Shown here: positions 1 through 9,167 of the stretch, one piece after another
Layout of the letters: every line of letters begins with the position of its first letter
Numbering within the stretch: position 1 is the first letter of the stretch
Origin: Flavivirga amylovorans
GTDB taxonomy: Bacteria > Bacteroidota > Bacteroidia > Flavobacteriales > Flavobacteriaceae
Assembly (NCBI RefSeq): GCF_030540875.1
Contig: NZ_JAUOEM010000001.1
Span: 558,001-622,000, forward strand
Length of the DNA: 64,000 bases
Reading direction: 5' to 3'
Translations under genes and position numbers: made by a program
Notes under the pieces: generated by a model
Database searches by the model: none
The model's input: the letters and a program-made list of their open reading frames with translations, nothing else
Told to the model about the DNA's origin: nothing

Positions 1-879
1 TTTCAAGATTTATACTGGAAAAAAGTCGATAAAGGGGCTTTGCCAACACAAGAATTTTTAGATGTTTGGTGGAATCGTACTACAGATATTATAGATCAAT
101 ATGAACCAGACCTATTATGGTTTGATTTTGGTTTAGACAAACCTGGTTTTACGCCAGTACACAAAAAAATCCTAGCCTATTATTATAATAAAGGAGAAGA
201 ACTAGGTAAAGAAGTAGTATTTCAAGATAAAAACATGAAAGGCAATTCCTTTCCAGAAGATTTGATTGTGTTGGATTTAGAAAGAGGGAGAATGGATAAG
301 ATTAATAAAATGCCATGGCAAACAGATACCTCTATTGGTAAAAAGTCTTGGGGATATATTAGAAATGAAGACTATAAAGAATCGGGATATTTAATTGATG
401 AATTAATAGATATAGTAAGTAAAAATGGATGTTTGTTGCTAAATATTGGCCCTAAGGCAGATGGTACTATTCCAACTGAAGCAATCTCAATTTTAGAGGA
501 CATTGGGGCTTGGTTACATAAAAATGGAGAAGCCATTTATGGAACAAGACCATGGAAAATATTTGGTGAAGGGCCAACAGAAGTAAGTGCAGGGAATCAT
601 TCAGAGCATAACAACAAAGCTTTTGGATCTAAAGATATTCGTTTTACCACAAAAGGAGATAATTTATATGCTATAGCTATGGATTGGTCTAAAGATGGTA
701 GTTATTTAATCAGATCTTTAGCAAATGAAAACCCATACGAATCAAAAGCTATCACTTCTGTTGATTTTTTAAGTGGGGAAAACCCCATTCAATGGGAGCA
801 AACAAAAGAAGGATTAAAAATCAATATAGAAGGTGAGCAGCCTGGAGATGTTGCGTTTGCCTTCAAAATAAATTTTTAG
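1..879 (+). CDS. GH29 alpha-L-fucosidase, C-terminal part (5' end outside window)
   Basis: The reading frame is open from base 1, so this is the 3' part of a longer gene; the first in-frame start-like codon (TTG at 40) is internal. GH29 enzymes remove alpha-L-fucose by a retaining mechanism. The segment DLLWFDFG holds the expected nucleophile Asp (codon 124-126). Downstream, SKNGCLLLNIGPKADGTIP and the following GAWLHKNGEAIYGTRPW stretch are typical of the end of the GH29 barrel. The remaining C-terminal residues look like the usual beta-sandwich. It lies 48 bases before the GH2 gene on the same strand and probably shares an operon with it. The family is clear; substrate linkage cannot be read from sequence, and some GH29 members act on other deoxy sugars. 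Confidence 0.9.
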   Translation, partial: FQDLYWKKVDKGALPTQEFLDVWWNRTTDIIDQYEPDLLWFDFGLDKPGFTPVHKKILAYYYNKGEELGKEVVFQDKNMKGNSFPEDLIVLDLERGRMDKINKMPWQTDTSIGKKSWGYIRNEDYKESGYLIDELIDIVSKNGCLLLNIGPKADGTIPTEAISILEDIGAWLHKNGEAIYGTRPWKIFGEGPTEVSAGNHSEHNNKAFGSKDIRFTTKGDNLYAIAMDWSKDGSYLIRSLANENPYESKAITSVDFLSGENPIQWEQTKEGLKINIEGEQPGDVAFAFKINF

Positions 880-927
880 AGTTAATCAAAGCATATTGGA
901 ATAATTAGAACGTACAAATTCAAACCA

Positions 928-3900
928 ATGAAAATTAATATTTACCAATTATCAATGTTTCAAAAAATTATAGCCATCACACTTATATTAGTGTGCACTT
1001 CATGTCAACCTCAAAAAGAAACAGCAACAGTATCAAATAAGTCAGGAAGACAGAGTTTTGATACAGATTGGAAATTCATTCAAGAGGATGTTCCAGGAGC
1101 AGAACAAGTGAGTTTTGATGATAATTCATGGCGTACATTAGATGTGCCTCACGATTGGAGTATAGAAGGCGAATATGATGAAAACAACCCAATGGGAGAC
1201 CGATGTGGGTATTTGCCAGCTGGTTTTGGTTGGTATAGAAAAACAATAACTGTTCCCAATGAGTGGAAAGGTAAATATGTAGAAATAGCTTTCGATGGTG
1301 TATACATGAACAGTACCGTTTGGGCCAATGGTAAAAAGTTGGGAGATAGACCTTATGGTTGGGTGTCTTTTGCGTATGATATTAGTGATGAGGTTGAAAA
1401 ATCTAATGAAATAACCTTTGCCGTTAGGGTAGATAATGATAAGCAACCATCGGCAAGATGGTATAGTGGTAGTGGTATATATGCCCATACTTGGATAGAC
1501 GTAAAAGATAAAATTCATATTGCAAGAGATGGTGTGTTTGTAAGAACAAAAGGAGAGGAAGTTACTGTAGATACAGAACTTGCAAATACTACTAGTGCTT
1601 CAGGTGAATTTACACTAAAAACATCAATTATTGATGCTAACGGAAAAGCAGTGGCGTCAAAAGAAAGTCCAGTTAAGGGAGGCGCTAATGCAGTTTCAAA
1701 AGCAACAGCAACCTTACGTATTGAAACCCCAAACTTATGGTCTGTAGAAAGTCCTTATTTATATACTCTAGTAAGTGAAATACATAAAGGAGACGCTGTT
1801 TTAGATAAAAAAGAAACCCGATTTGGTGTTCGTGATATTGAGTGGATTCCAGAAACAGGTATGTGGATTAATGGTAAGAATGTAAAACTGCATGGCGTAT
1901 GTAATCATCAAGATGCAGGAGCTTTGGGTGCTGCCGTACCTGATAAAGTTTTACGTTTTCGTATTCAGCAATTAAAGGATATGGGTGTGAATGCAATTCG
2001 TACGGCTCATAATCCGCAAACACCTATTTTTTATGATTTATGTGATGAAATGGGCATGATGGTTATGGATGAGATTTTTGATGGATGGATGAAAAAAGCC
2101 GATGAGGATTATGGCGCACATTCTTTTGAAGAATGGTGGGAAAGAGACCTTACCGATTGGATGAAAAGAGATAGAAACCATCCATCGGTTGTTGTATACA
2201 GTCTTGGTAACGAAACACATGGTGAAGTGGCAAAAGATTTGGTAAAACGCTCTCATGAATTGGACCCAACAAGACCAGTTACTTCTGGGCACTCCGGTTC
2301 AGAGCATATGGATATTTATGGTGTTAATGGGGCTAGTGAAAGTGTTGGATTTTTTGATACACTCGAAAAAGACAGGGTATTTATAGGTACGGAAAATACA
2401 CATTCTTTTCAGGTAAGAGGGTATTACAGAACAAAATCTTGGTTTAGAAATGGCTACCCTAGTAAGAAGAAAAAGCCGCATGCTTTACCAGATATCACAG
2501 AAGAAGAAGTGTTTGCTCACGATTGGATTGTTCACAAAGATAGAGGAAACAACAAGCAAGTTTTTAATTCTAGTTACGATAATGCTATGATACGTCTGTG
2601 TGCAAGACGAAACATTCAGCAAATTAGGGATATCCCAAATCACGCGGGATCCTTTAGATGGACAGGTTACGATTATATTGGTGAAGCTGGTTTTGTACAT
2701 GGTGCGTGGCCGTTTAAAGCCTTTATGGGTGGTGCTATAGATTTGGCAAATTTTGAAAAGGATGTCTATTATTTATATCAAAGTCAATGGACAACCAAAC
2801 CAATGGTACACATATTGCCACATTGGACGCACCCTAAACTTTCTCTTGATACTGAAATTCCAGTTTGGGTTTATTCTAATTGTGATACTGTAGAATTATT
2901 TCTTAATGGTAAATCCTTGGGTAAAGTAGAGCCAGGTGTAGCGTGGGATAAGATGCAGTGCCAATGGATGGTAAAATGGCAACCAGGTGAATTAAAAGCT
3001 ATAGGTTACAAAAACGGAAAGCAAGTAGCAGAGGAGCTGATTAAAACAGCTAATGCACCATCTAAAATAGAATTGTCTGTAGATGGAGAACCATTAAAAT
3101 CATCAGGAAAAGATATTGTTCAAGTACGCGTTACAACAACAGATGCTCAAGGAGAAATGTATCCATATGGAGAAAATAGAACTTATTTCCATGTATTCGG
3201 CCCAGCGAAGATTCGTGCCTTAGGTAATGGTAGTCCCATTGATGTTGAAAAACATTTTGAAGCCAAAGACCGTATAGCATTTTATGGATTAACAAGAGCT
3301 TATATAGAGTCGTACAGGGATAATGAGGCTCCTATTACCTTGTTAGCGTCTTCAATTTTAGGAGAGAAAAAACAAATTACTTCAAATAAAGTGAGTATTG
3401 ATGCGAAATTGCTTGCTTTGCGAGGAGCATTACAACCTAAAGACATCAAAATATATTATACTACAGATGGTACGGCACCAACTCAGCAATCTGAAGTATA
3501 CACGCAGGCATTTGAAGTGCCATTGGAAACTACAGTAAAAACTTTGGTTGTTGTTGATGGTAAGCCTTTACAACATTTAGAAGAACGTTTTGGAGCAAAC
3601 GAAGGCTTTGTTTGGAATGATACGAGTAAAAACTTTGAACTTGTTGGAGAACAAGCTGAAACTGCAAAATTTAAAAATGCTACAGTTTTAAGTGAAGGTA
3701 ATGGTTTTAACGGTAAGGGTTATGTTAAATTAAATGATAAACCAGGAGCCTTTATAGAATGGTATCAAGAAAATGATGGGGAAGAAGGAGAGGCAGATTT
3801 GTACATTCGTTATTCAGGTAAGTGTTCTAAGAAAAAAGGTATGCTTTTAAAAGTTACTGTGAATAATAAAGTAGTAGAAGAGAAGCTGTTTTTAAAGAGT

Positions 3901-4029
3901 ATACAAAGTCCTGGAGTAGACTGGAAAAAGACAAGTGTAAAAATAAAGATAGATAGGGGTGCAAATTACATTAAACTAGAAACTGTAGATGATTGCGGAC
4001 CTATTATCGATGAAATTTTAGTAGATTAA
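928..4029 (+). CDS. GH2 beta-galactosidase-like lipoprotein with C-terminal carbohydrate-binding modules
   Basis: A 1033-residue exo-glycosidase that probably acts at the outer membrane or in the periplasm. The N-terminus carries a lipoprotein signal ending LVCTSC; Met at 955 is an alternative start. Domains in order: jelly-roll sugar-binding domain (about 45-200), immunoglobulin-like domain (about 205-305), TIM barrel (about 307-620), DUF4982-like and further Ig-like domains (about 640-810), a chitobiase/HEX C-terminal-like segment (YYTTDGTAPT, about 825-877), and a CBM6/35-like jelly roll (about 910-1033). Expected catalytic residues are visible: acid/base Glu429 in SLGNETHGE and nucleophile Glu489 in FIGTENTHS. 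This nucleophile context is typical of Bacteroidota GH2 beta-galactosidases, but beta-glucuronidase and other GH2 specificities cannot be excluded. It is followed after 12 bases by the CBM9-like lipoprotein. Confidence 0.88.
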   Translation: MKINIYQLSMFQKIIAITLILVCTSCQPQKETATVSNKSGRQSFDTDWKFIQEDVPGAEQVSFDDNSWRTLDVPHDWSIEGEYDENNPMGDRCGYLPAGFGWYRKTITVPNEWKGKYVEIAFDGVYMNSTVWANGKKLGDRPYGWVSFAYDISDEVEKSNEITFAVRVDNDKQPSARWYSGSGIYAHTWIDVKDKIHIARDGVFVRTKGEEVTVDTELANTTSASGEFTLKTSIIDANGKAVASKESPVKGGANAVSKATATLRIETPNLWSVESPYLYTLVSEIHKGDAVLDKKETRFGVRDIEWIPETGMWINGKNVKLHGVCNHQDAGALGAAVPDKVLRFRIQQLKDMGVNAIRTAHNPQTPIFYDLCDEMGMMVMDEIFDGWMKKADEDYGAHSFEEWWERDLTDWMKRDRNHPSVVVYSLGNETHGEVAKDLVKRSHELDPTRPVTSGHSGSEHMDIYGVNGASESVGFFDTLEKDRVFIGTENTHSFQVRGYYRTKSWFRNGYPSKKKKPHALPDITEEEVFAHDWIVHKDRGNNKQVFNSSYDNAMIRLCARRNIQQIRDIPNHAGSFRWTGYDYIGEAGFVHGAWPFKAFMGGAIDLANFEKDVYYLYQSQWTTKPMVHILPHWTHPKLSLDTEIPVWVYSNCDTVELFLNGKSLGKVEPGVAWDKMQCQWMVKWQPGELKAIGYKNGKQVAEELIKTANAPSKIELSVDGEPLKSSGKDIVQVRVTTTDAQGEMYPYGENRTYFHVFGPAKIRALGNGSPIDVEKHFEAKDRIAFYGLTRAYIESYRDNEAPITLLASSILGEKKQITSNKVSIDAKLLALRGALQPKDIKIYYTTDGTAPTQQSEVYTQAFEVPLETTVKTLVVVDGKPLQHLEERFGANEGFVWNDTSKNFELVGEQAETAKFKNATVLSEGNGFNGKGYVKLNDKPGAFIEWYQENDGEEGEADLYIRYSGKCSKKKGMLLKVTVNNKVVEEKLFLKSIQSPGVDWKKTSVKIKIDRGANYIKLETVDDCGPIIDEILVD

Positions 4030-4041
4030 AACATTGAAAAT

Positions 4042-4812
4042 ATGAATACATGGTATTTGATTATTGTAGGCTTGTTATTGGTTAATTGTGCTGGAGCTCA
4101 AAAGGCGGATAAAAAAATGGTTTTAGGAGAACAACCTGTTTTTAAAGTATCCAGAGCTAATGAAGCTATAGTTGTAGATGGTAAAATGGATGAATCTATT
4201 TGGGATAAAACAGAAGCCAGAACTTTTGATTATACTTACAACAACACAAAACCTACGGACAAGCAGAAGTCAACCTTTAGAATGCTTTGGGATGAAAAGA
4301 ACTTGTATCTATTTTATGAGTTTGAAGATAAGTTTTTAAATGCTAGGGAAACCAAGCGAGATGGGAAACCATTTTTTGATGACTGTGCCGAAATATTCAT
4401 AATCCCCGTTCCCGATAGTTTAGATACGCATTTTGGTTTTGAAGTTAATATGTACCAAGCTTCAAACGATATTATATTCTTTAACAACTATTATAAAGGG
4501 AAAGACTATGGGCTCAAAACCTTTAATCCAGAGTTTAAAACAGCAGTAACCTATAACGGTACTATCAATGATGATTCCGATATAGATAAGGGTTGGACTA
4601 TGGAGATGGAAATACCAATAGCCGTATTTGGATTTTTAGGCGGTATAGTTCCTGTTGAAAAAGGTAATACATGGGCGTTTTTAGCCATTAGACAAGATAG
4701 AAATGAGAAAAAAGGAGACCGTAGAATTACATCTACGCTGTTCCCCATTTATGATATTGAAAAGGATGTACATCAGCCTAATAGATTTGGTTTGATGGAA
4801 TTTGTAGATTAG
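4042..4812 (+). CDS. CBM9-like carbohydrate-binding lipoprotein
   Basis: A 256-residue protein with a lipoprotein signal (LLLVNCAG), then a single family-9-like carbohydrate-binding domain that starts with VDGKMDESIWDK, the usual opening of this fold, and ends in NRFGLMEFVD. Such proteins accompany glycosidases in PULs and probably hold substrate at the cell surface. I see no catalytic motif. It sits 12 bases after the GH2 gene, in one operon with it and the GH29 gene. Its last 282 bases recur at 6083-6364 as a mosaic fragment (see that entry). The fold is well supported; the ligand is unknown. Confidence 0.8.
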   Translation: MNTWYLIIVGLLLVNCAGAQKADKKMVLGEQPVFKVSRANEAIVVDGKMDESIWDKTEARTFDYTYNNTKPTDKQKSTFRMLWDEKNLYLFYEFEDKFLNARETKRDGKPFFDDCAEIFIIPVPDSLDTHFGFEVNMYQASNDIIFFNNYYKGKDYGLKTFNPEFKTAVTYNGTINDDSDIDKGWTMEMEIPIAVFGFLGGIVPVEKGNTWAFLAIRQDRNEKKGDRRITSTLFPIYDIEKDVHQPNRFGLMEFVD

Positions 4813-5013
4813 CTCATTTTATCAAGCTTTTTTAAGATATTGAAGCTTTCAGGTGGCTTTTTACTTTAATTGAAACTGAGATGGGAACGATTAGCCTCAA
4901 GTTTACTATGGGATATTTTGTTCTTACTTAGAAATACTAAAAACTTATAATATTTCAGTTTATTTACATAAATTCTCTTTTCTTGTGTTATTAACTTTAA
5001 ATGAATAATAAAG

Positions 5014-5832
5014 ATGAACCTACTCAAAACACTATTATTTATAGGAACTACCACTTTAGGTTGTTTGAATTTTTATGCTCAGAAAATTACGTATGAGTTT
5101 GAATCTGATAACGAAGGGTGGAAAGTCTCAAGGACCAAAGCCATAATTACTGCATCAAAAGGTAATTTGAATATTATTCCAGATGGAGTTAAGCCAATTG
5201 TAGAAATTGAAGGACCTACTGCCATTGACGCAACGATTTTTAAGTTTGTAATGATTTATCTGTCTAGCAATAATTCTGGTGTAACTACGGCAAGAATTAG
5301 AATAGAAGATACAAATGCTTCCAATTTTGTTAGTATAGCTGATAATAACACTTTTACTATAGTGGGTAATGATAATTGGACTGGAAGGTTAAAACCGAAA
5401 TTTCTTTTTAAGAAGGAAGGGGCAAATTATTTAGATCCCAAAGGGTTTAAGATTGATAGAATTATCTTTTCTGCAACGCCTCTGGTTTCAGACAGCAATT
5501 GGAGAGCTAATATTGTAAAAAACAAAAACAAAGTAAAACCAAACGCAGAAAAATTAAAATTAGCCGAGAAAAACAAGATTAAGTCACAAAAGAAAAAGAC
5601 TACCAAAAAGTCAACAAAAAAAGAACGTACCATTTTCGATAAATATGATACACAAATTATTGGTGGTGATGGAAAAATATTTTTAAACAATGTTCCTATG
5701 AAAACAGAAGTTGAAGTGTTTAGTAGTAATGGAATGCAAATGGAAGGAGTGTCAAATTTAATTCCAGGAAATTATAAAGTTGTGCTAAGAAATAAAGGTG
5801 CAGAATTAACTAAGGAAGTTACTGTTAAATAG
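5014..5832 (+). CDS. Secreted T9SS cargo protein with jelly-roll-like domain and Lys-rich linker
   Basis: A 272-residue protein with an N-terminal signal peptide ending near FYAQ. The first ~165 residues (opening KITYEFESDNEGWKV) look like a beta-sandwich module related to that in the 8180-8986 protein; both contain a MKF/FKF...RI pattern and end in a (D)RIIFS/DQIIFS strand. Next comes an extremely Lys-rich linker (about 168-205), then a short C-terminal beta domain ending NYKVVLRNKGAELTKEVTVK that resembles a type A T9SS sorting signal. I do not recognise a catalytic site. It is probably a secreted glycan-binding protein; the Lys-rich linker would suit contact with a sulfated, anionic glycan, which is inference. 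Confidence 0.6.
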   Translation: MNLLKTLLFIGTTTLGCLNFYAQKITYEFESDNEGWKVSRTKAIITASKGNLNIIPDGVKPIVEIEGPTAIDATIFKFVMIYLSSNNSGVTTARIRIEDTNASNFVSIADNNTFTIVGNDNWTGRLKPKFLFKKEGANYLDPKGFKIDRIIFSATPLVSDSNWRANIVKNKNKVKPNAEKLKLAEKNKIKSQKKKTTKKSTKKERTIFDKYDTQIIGGDGKIFLNNVPMKTEVEVFSSNGMQMEGVSNLIPGNYKVVLRNKGAELTKEVTVK

Positions 5833-5968
5833 CTGTGAAAATTGGTAATTCGATAAAATAGCTTATGAATAGATAAGGTCGTCAATTACTTAAATTTTCA
5901 AAACGTCTTAATCTCAATATGAATTCAACTATAATGAGAAAGAACGTTTCGCATGGCTGTATATTGAT

Positions 5969-6085
5969 TGTTATTACTTGTATTGAAATCATTTAGACTT
6001 TTTGGATTAGAAGTTTTCAGCTATGTTGAAGACTTTTTTGAGTTTCATAGCAGAACTACGGAAGGAAAAAAAGACAAAAACAGAG
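5969..6085 (+). repeat. MITE-like element, copy A (truncated)
   Basis: A degenerate copy of the element seen complete at 40264-40421 (there in the opposite orientation). It starts with a 19-base end near 5985 that differs by one base from GAACTCATTTAGACTTTTT, and runs to CAGAG at 6085, where it is fused to the CBM9-like gene fragment. Twelve bases present in copy C are missing just after the end sequence. The ~16 bases before the end (TGTTATTACTTGTATT) are shared with copy C at 7779 but not with the 40-kb copy. Confidence 0.6.
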
Positions 6086-6364
6086 TTTAAAACAGCAGTA
6101 ACCTATAACGGTACTATCAATGATGATTCCGATATAGATAAGGGTTGGACTATGGAGATGGAAATACCAATAGCCGTATTTGGATTTTTAGGCGGTATAG
6201 TTCCTATAGAAAAAGTTAATACATGGGCGTTTTTAGCCATCCGTCAAGACAGAAACGAGACAGAAGGTGAACGAAGAATTACATCTACACTATTTCCCAT
6301 TTATGATATAGAAAAAGATGTACATCAACCCAACAGATTTGGACTCATGGAATTTGTGGATTGA
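6023..6364 (+). pseudogene. Mosaic fragment of CBM9-like gene fused to a MITE-like element
   Basis: The frame encodes 113 residues, but only those from 6083 on are CBM9-like; the first ~20 codons read through the inserted repeat element and there is no signal peptide. Bases 6083-6364 align without gaps to 4531-4812. The first ~122 bases are identical, while the last ~160 are clearly diverged, often at third codon positions. That pattern fits a once complete second CBM9-like gene in front of the sulfatase, truncated by the element and then partly overwritten by gene conversion from 4042-4812. The junction with the element lies at a short shared GAG, followed by similar AAAACAGC bases. It is unlikely to make a functional protein. 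Confidence 0.75.
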
Positions 6365-6412
6365 TATTAATAAAATAATCAAGAATTAATTATTTGAAAA
6401 ATACGCTTTATA

Positions 6413-7774
6413 ATGAAACTCTTTTTAAAAATTAACTTCCTATTGGTTTTAGTATGTTTTTTATGCGTTACCTCCTGTAAGAAGAAAGCTGAATCACTTG
6501 CTGAAAGTGAATTAAAACACAAGAAAAAAGCTACCAAACCAAACATCGTAATCTTCTTTGTGGACGATTTAGGTTGGGCAGATATAGGATATCGTAATAA
6601 AATGTATCATACGCCGAATGTAGATGCCTTATGTAAAGAAGGTTTGGAATTTACGAAGGCATATATCCCAACACCTACATGTAGCCCTAGTAGAAGCTCG
6701 CTTTTAACGGGAAAAGAATCTGTGCGTATGGGGTTTGTAAGGCATATACCAAACAACGATCACAAGGGCGAGTTCCATTATTGGCCAAAAGACCCTGCAC
6801 AAATGCCATCACGCAACTATTTGCCTTTAAGTGAAATTACTTATGCAGAGCGATTACATGATTATGGCTATTATAATTTCTTTTTAGGTAAATGGCATTT
6901 AGGACACGAGGAAAAGTATTATCCTGAAAATCAAGGTTTTGATGAGGTGTTTGGCTCAACGGAAGCATTTAAGCACAGTTTTAAACCCTATTATCACGAT
7001 AAAAAAATTAAAGAGGGAGCGTACAAAACCGATGTTTTGACTAATGAAGCCGTAAGGCAAATTATAGCATACGATAAAGACAAACCATTTTCAATGTCCT
7101 TATGGTATTACAATGTTCATGCGCCTTTACAGGGCAGGAAAGATTGGGTAGAGTTCTATAATAATAAAGGGATTACCGGAGATTTGGCGGAATATGGTGC
7201 CATGGTTAGTACTATGGATGAATCTATTGGTAAAGTAAGAAAAGCAATTAAAGACAAAGGTATTGCCAATAATACTATAATTGTATTCTTATCAGATCAA
7301 GGAGGAAGGTTTAAAAATGCACATTTAAGAGGTGGTAAAATGGGAGGAGATGCTTTGGCAGAAGGTGGAGCAAGAGTTCCTTTTATTATTCATTATCCTG
7401 GTGTAACAAAACCTGGCAGTAAATGTGAAACAAGAGTACAGTCTATAGATTTATATCCAACAATAATGGAAATTGCATCAGGTGAAGCTTGTAATGAGCC
7501 TCAAATACAAGGGAAAACATTGTTGCCTGCATTAAATGGTGAAATTCTACCATCACGAAAACTATATTCCTATAGAAGTTATGAAGATCAAAATTCTGCA
7601 ATTATTGATGGTGATTGGAAATTGATTAAATATCGTAGTGGTAAATGTCAGTTATACAATTTGAAAGACAATGAAGAAGAACAAAATGATTTGTTTTCAA
7701 TAGAACCTGAAAAAGCTGAAAAACTTAAAGCTTCACTTTTAAAATGGGAAAAAGAGGCTGTGCCAACTTTTTAA
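6413..7774 (+). CDS. S1 family (formylglycine-dependent) sulfatase, lipoprotein
   Basis: A 453-residue sulfatase with lipoprotein signal (LCVTSC, lipid on Cys22). Metal-binding Asp51-Asp52 lie in FFVDDLGWADIGY. The modification motif C-x-P-x-R is present as CSPSR with Cys90, to be converted to formylglycine by an FGE or anSME enzyme encoded elsewhere. GKWHLG and SDQGG segments are also in place. It hydrolyses sulfate esters, here presumably on galactan or fucose residues; the S1 subfamily cannot be assigned safely by eye. The length is normal. It follows the CBM9-like fragment, which suggests it once had its own CBM9-like partner. Confidence 0.92.
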   Translation: MKLFLKINFLLVLVCFLCVTSCKKKAESLAESELKHKKKATKPNIVIFFVDDLGWADIGYRNKMYHTPNVDALCKEGLEFTKAYIPTPTCSPSRSSLLTGKESVRMGFVRHIPNNDHKGEFHYWPKDPAQMPSRNYLPLSEITYAERLHDYGYYNFFLGKWHLGHEEKYYPENQGFDEVFGSTEAFKHSFKPYYHDKKIKEGAYKTDVLTNEAVRQIIAYDKDKPFSMSLWYYNVHAPLQGRKDWVEFYNNKGITGDLAEYGAMVSTMDESIGKVRKAIKDKGIANNTIIVFLSDQGGRFKNAHLRGGKMGGDALAEGGARVPFIIHYPGVTKPGSKCETRVQSIDLYPTIMEIASGEACNEPQIQGKTLLPALNGEILPSRKLYSYRSYEDQNSAIIDGDWKLIKYRSGKCQLYNLKDNEEEQNDLFSIEPEKAEKLKASLLKWEKEAVPTF

Positions 7775-7778
7775 AATT

Positions 7779-7872
7779 TGTTATTACTTGTATTGAACTC
7801 ATTTAGACTTTTTGGATTTAAGCGAAAATTAGAAGTTTTCAGCTCTATTGAAGGCTTTTTTGAGTTGCATAG
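7779..7872 (+). repeat. MITE-like element, copy C (partial)
   Basis: Directly after the sulfatase stop. Carries the intact 19-base end GAACTCATTTAGACTTTTT (7795-7813) and then matches the reverse complement of 40421-40264 until about 7872. There the match stops and transposase-like coding sequence begins. The flank TGTTATTACTTGTATT is shared with copy A. Confidence 0.65.
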
Positions 7873-8024
7873 AATTAATCGATCAACTTACGACATATTA
7901 CAGATTCTTGTAATATCTCTACTGGACAAAACTCCTCTAGATGAGCTGTTTAAAAATACAGATTAATGCCAATGAACCAGAATATAAACAACTGGCTATC
8001 AATTTGTTTTCTGTATTTAATTAA
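7866..8024 (+). pseudogene. C-terminal remnant of an IS4-type transposase
   Basis: Translation gives RSTYDILQILVISLLDKTP followed by LDELFKN, which resembles the conserved C-terminus of Bacteroidota IS4-family (DDE) transposases. The frame stops at 7966, but a +1 shift restores a tail reading EPEYKQLAINLFSVF and ending at 8024. Everything upstream in the transposase is gone; the sequence before it is element end (copy C). I read this as an internally deleted, frameshifted insertion sequence. Family assignment is by remembered pattern only. Confidence 0.6.
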
Positions 8025-8179
8025 TGACGTCTAGAAATAAATAAAAGATTAGTTTACTTTGTTGGTAATTAATTTAGTGTCTTTAAATTCAGGAATACTT
8101 GTTATTTATTCTCAAATACTATTAATTTAATTTAATTTGACATCTTTGAGTAACTATAAATTCATTTAAAACGACTATT

Positions 8180-8986
8180 ATGAAAAAACTATTACTTAAA
8201 TTTTCTATCTTAACTATTATTGCTGCAGGCTTAATTTCTAGTGCCAATGCGCAGCAAGTAACTTTTGACTTTAACAACAGTCTTGACGATTTTGTAAGTG
8301 TAACTACTAGCCCAGATCCTTCACCTGCTGATTGTGATTTAACTGTAGGGCCAGCAGCAGTTACTATGTCATGGGATAATGGTGTGGCTACTACACAGCC
8401 AAGAATGAATTACACAGGTACTGTAGGATCAGGATCAGGACAAACTGTTGATCCAACAACAATGAAATTTATGAGAATTGTACTTAACAATACCTCAACT
8501 TTGACTAGAGTTAGGTTAAAAGTAACAGATGCAGGAGCAAATAATAATAACATTAATGCACATACCATTAGTGTTAATGATACTCCTGGAGTATTTACTG
8601 CGTACGACTTTGACTTAACTTCTGAAGCTGCTTGGACAAGCGCTACTTCTTTTGGTATTCAGTTTAGAGTTATTGATCCGGCTCCGCTTAGTCAAACTTC
8701 AAACATAGCTATTGATCAAATCATATTTTCAAGTTCTCTTTTGAGTGCTGAGGATAATAGATTGCAAGGTGTTAATATTTTTGCTACGGGTGATCGACTT
8801 ACTGTAATTAGCCCAGTTGAACAAACTGAAGTAAACTTATATAATTTATTGGGTTCTAGAGTGAAATCTATATCTAAAACAAATAAAAGATTAGAAATTC
8901 CCGTGAGTGATTTGGCAGCAGGTGTTTATGTTGTGAAACTTAAATCAAAAGAAAAAACCTTTACACAAAAAGTTGTAATTCAATAA
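8180..8986 (+). CDS. Secreted T9SS cargo protein with beta-sandwich domain
   Basis: A 268-residue protein with a clear signal peptide ending SANAQ. Residues ~25-190 form a beta-rich domain (opening QVTFDFNNSLDDF) similar in layout to the 5014-5832 protein. The C-terminal ~75 residues, with VNLYNLLGSRVKS, LAAGVYVVKL and the end TFTQKVVIQ, are a typical type A T9SS sorting domain. It is probably released or anchored at the surface as a glycan-binding protein. No catalytic motif is seen. It has its own upstream region and is closed by a strong terminator at 9008-9050. Confidence 0.7.
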   Translation: MKKLLLKFSILTIIAAGLISSANAQQVTFDFNNSLDDFVSVTTSPDPSPADCDLTVGPAAVTMSWDNGVATTQPRMNYTGTVGSGSGQTVDPTTMKFMRIVLNNTSTLTRVRLKVTDAGANNNNINAHTISVNDTPGVFTAYDFDLTSEAAWTSATSFGIQFRVIDPAPLSQTSNIAIDQIIFSSSLLSAEDNRLQGVNIFATGDRLTVISPVEQTEVNLYNLLGSRVKSISKTNKRLEIPVSDLAAGVYVVKLKSKEKTFTQKVVIQ

Positions 8987-9007
8987 TTATCTAACACTTT
9001 TTTGTTT

Positions 9008-9050
9008 AAAAAGCCTTTTAAAGAAACAATTTATCTTTAAAAGGCTTTTT
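9008..9050 (+). terminator. Rho-independent terminator after the 8180-8986 gene
   Basis: A perfect 17-base inverted repeat: AAAAAGCCTTTTAAAGA (9008-9024) and its complement (9034-9050), 9-base loop, ending in a T run. It starts 21 bases after the stop codon. Confidence 0.85.
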
Positions 9051-9167
9051 AATAATTTAATTATCGTTTTCAATCATCATAAAAGAGATTTTATATTTTA
9101 TTTTGAAGTTTTACAATATAAAAAAGGCAAAAAACTAAATAATGCTTAATTACACCTGTAAGAAAAG

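Noticed and set aside
1138-2700. Reverse-strand frames within the GH2 gene
   Set aside because: They lack start context and family features and lie entirely inside a well-supported gene.
4818-4868. Possible terminator after the CBM9-like gene
   Set aside because: AAGCTT-containing stem is too weak and has no clear T run after a stable hairpin.
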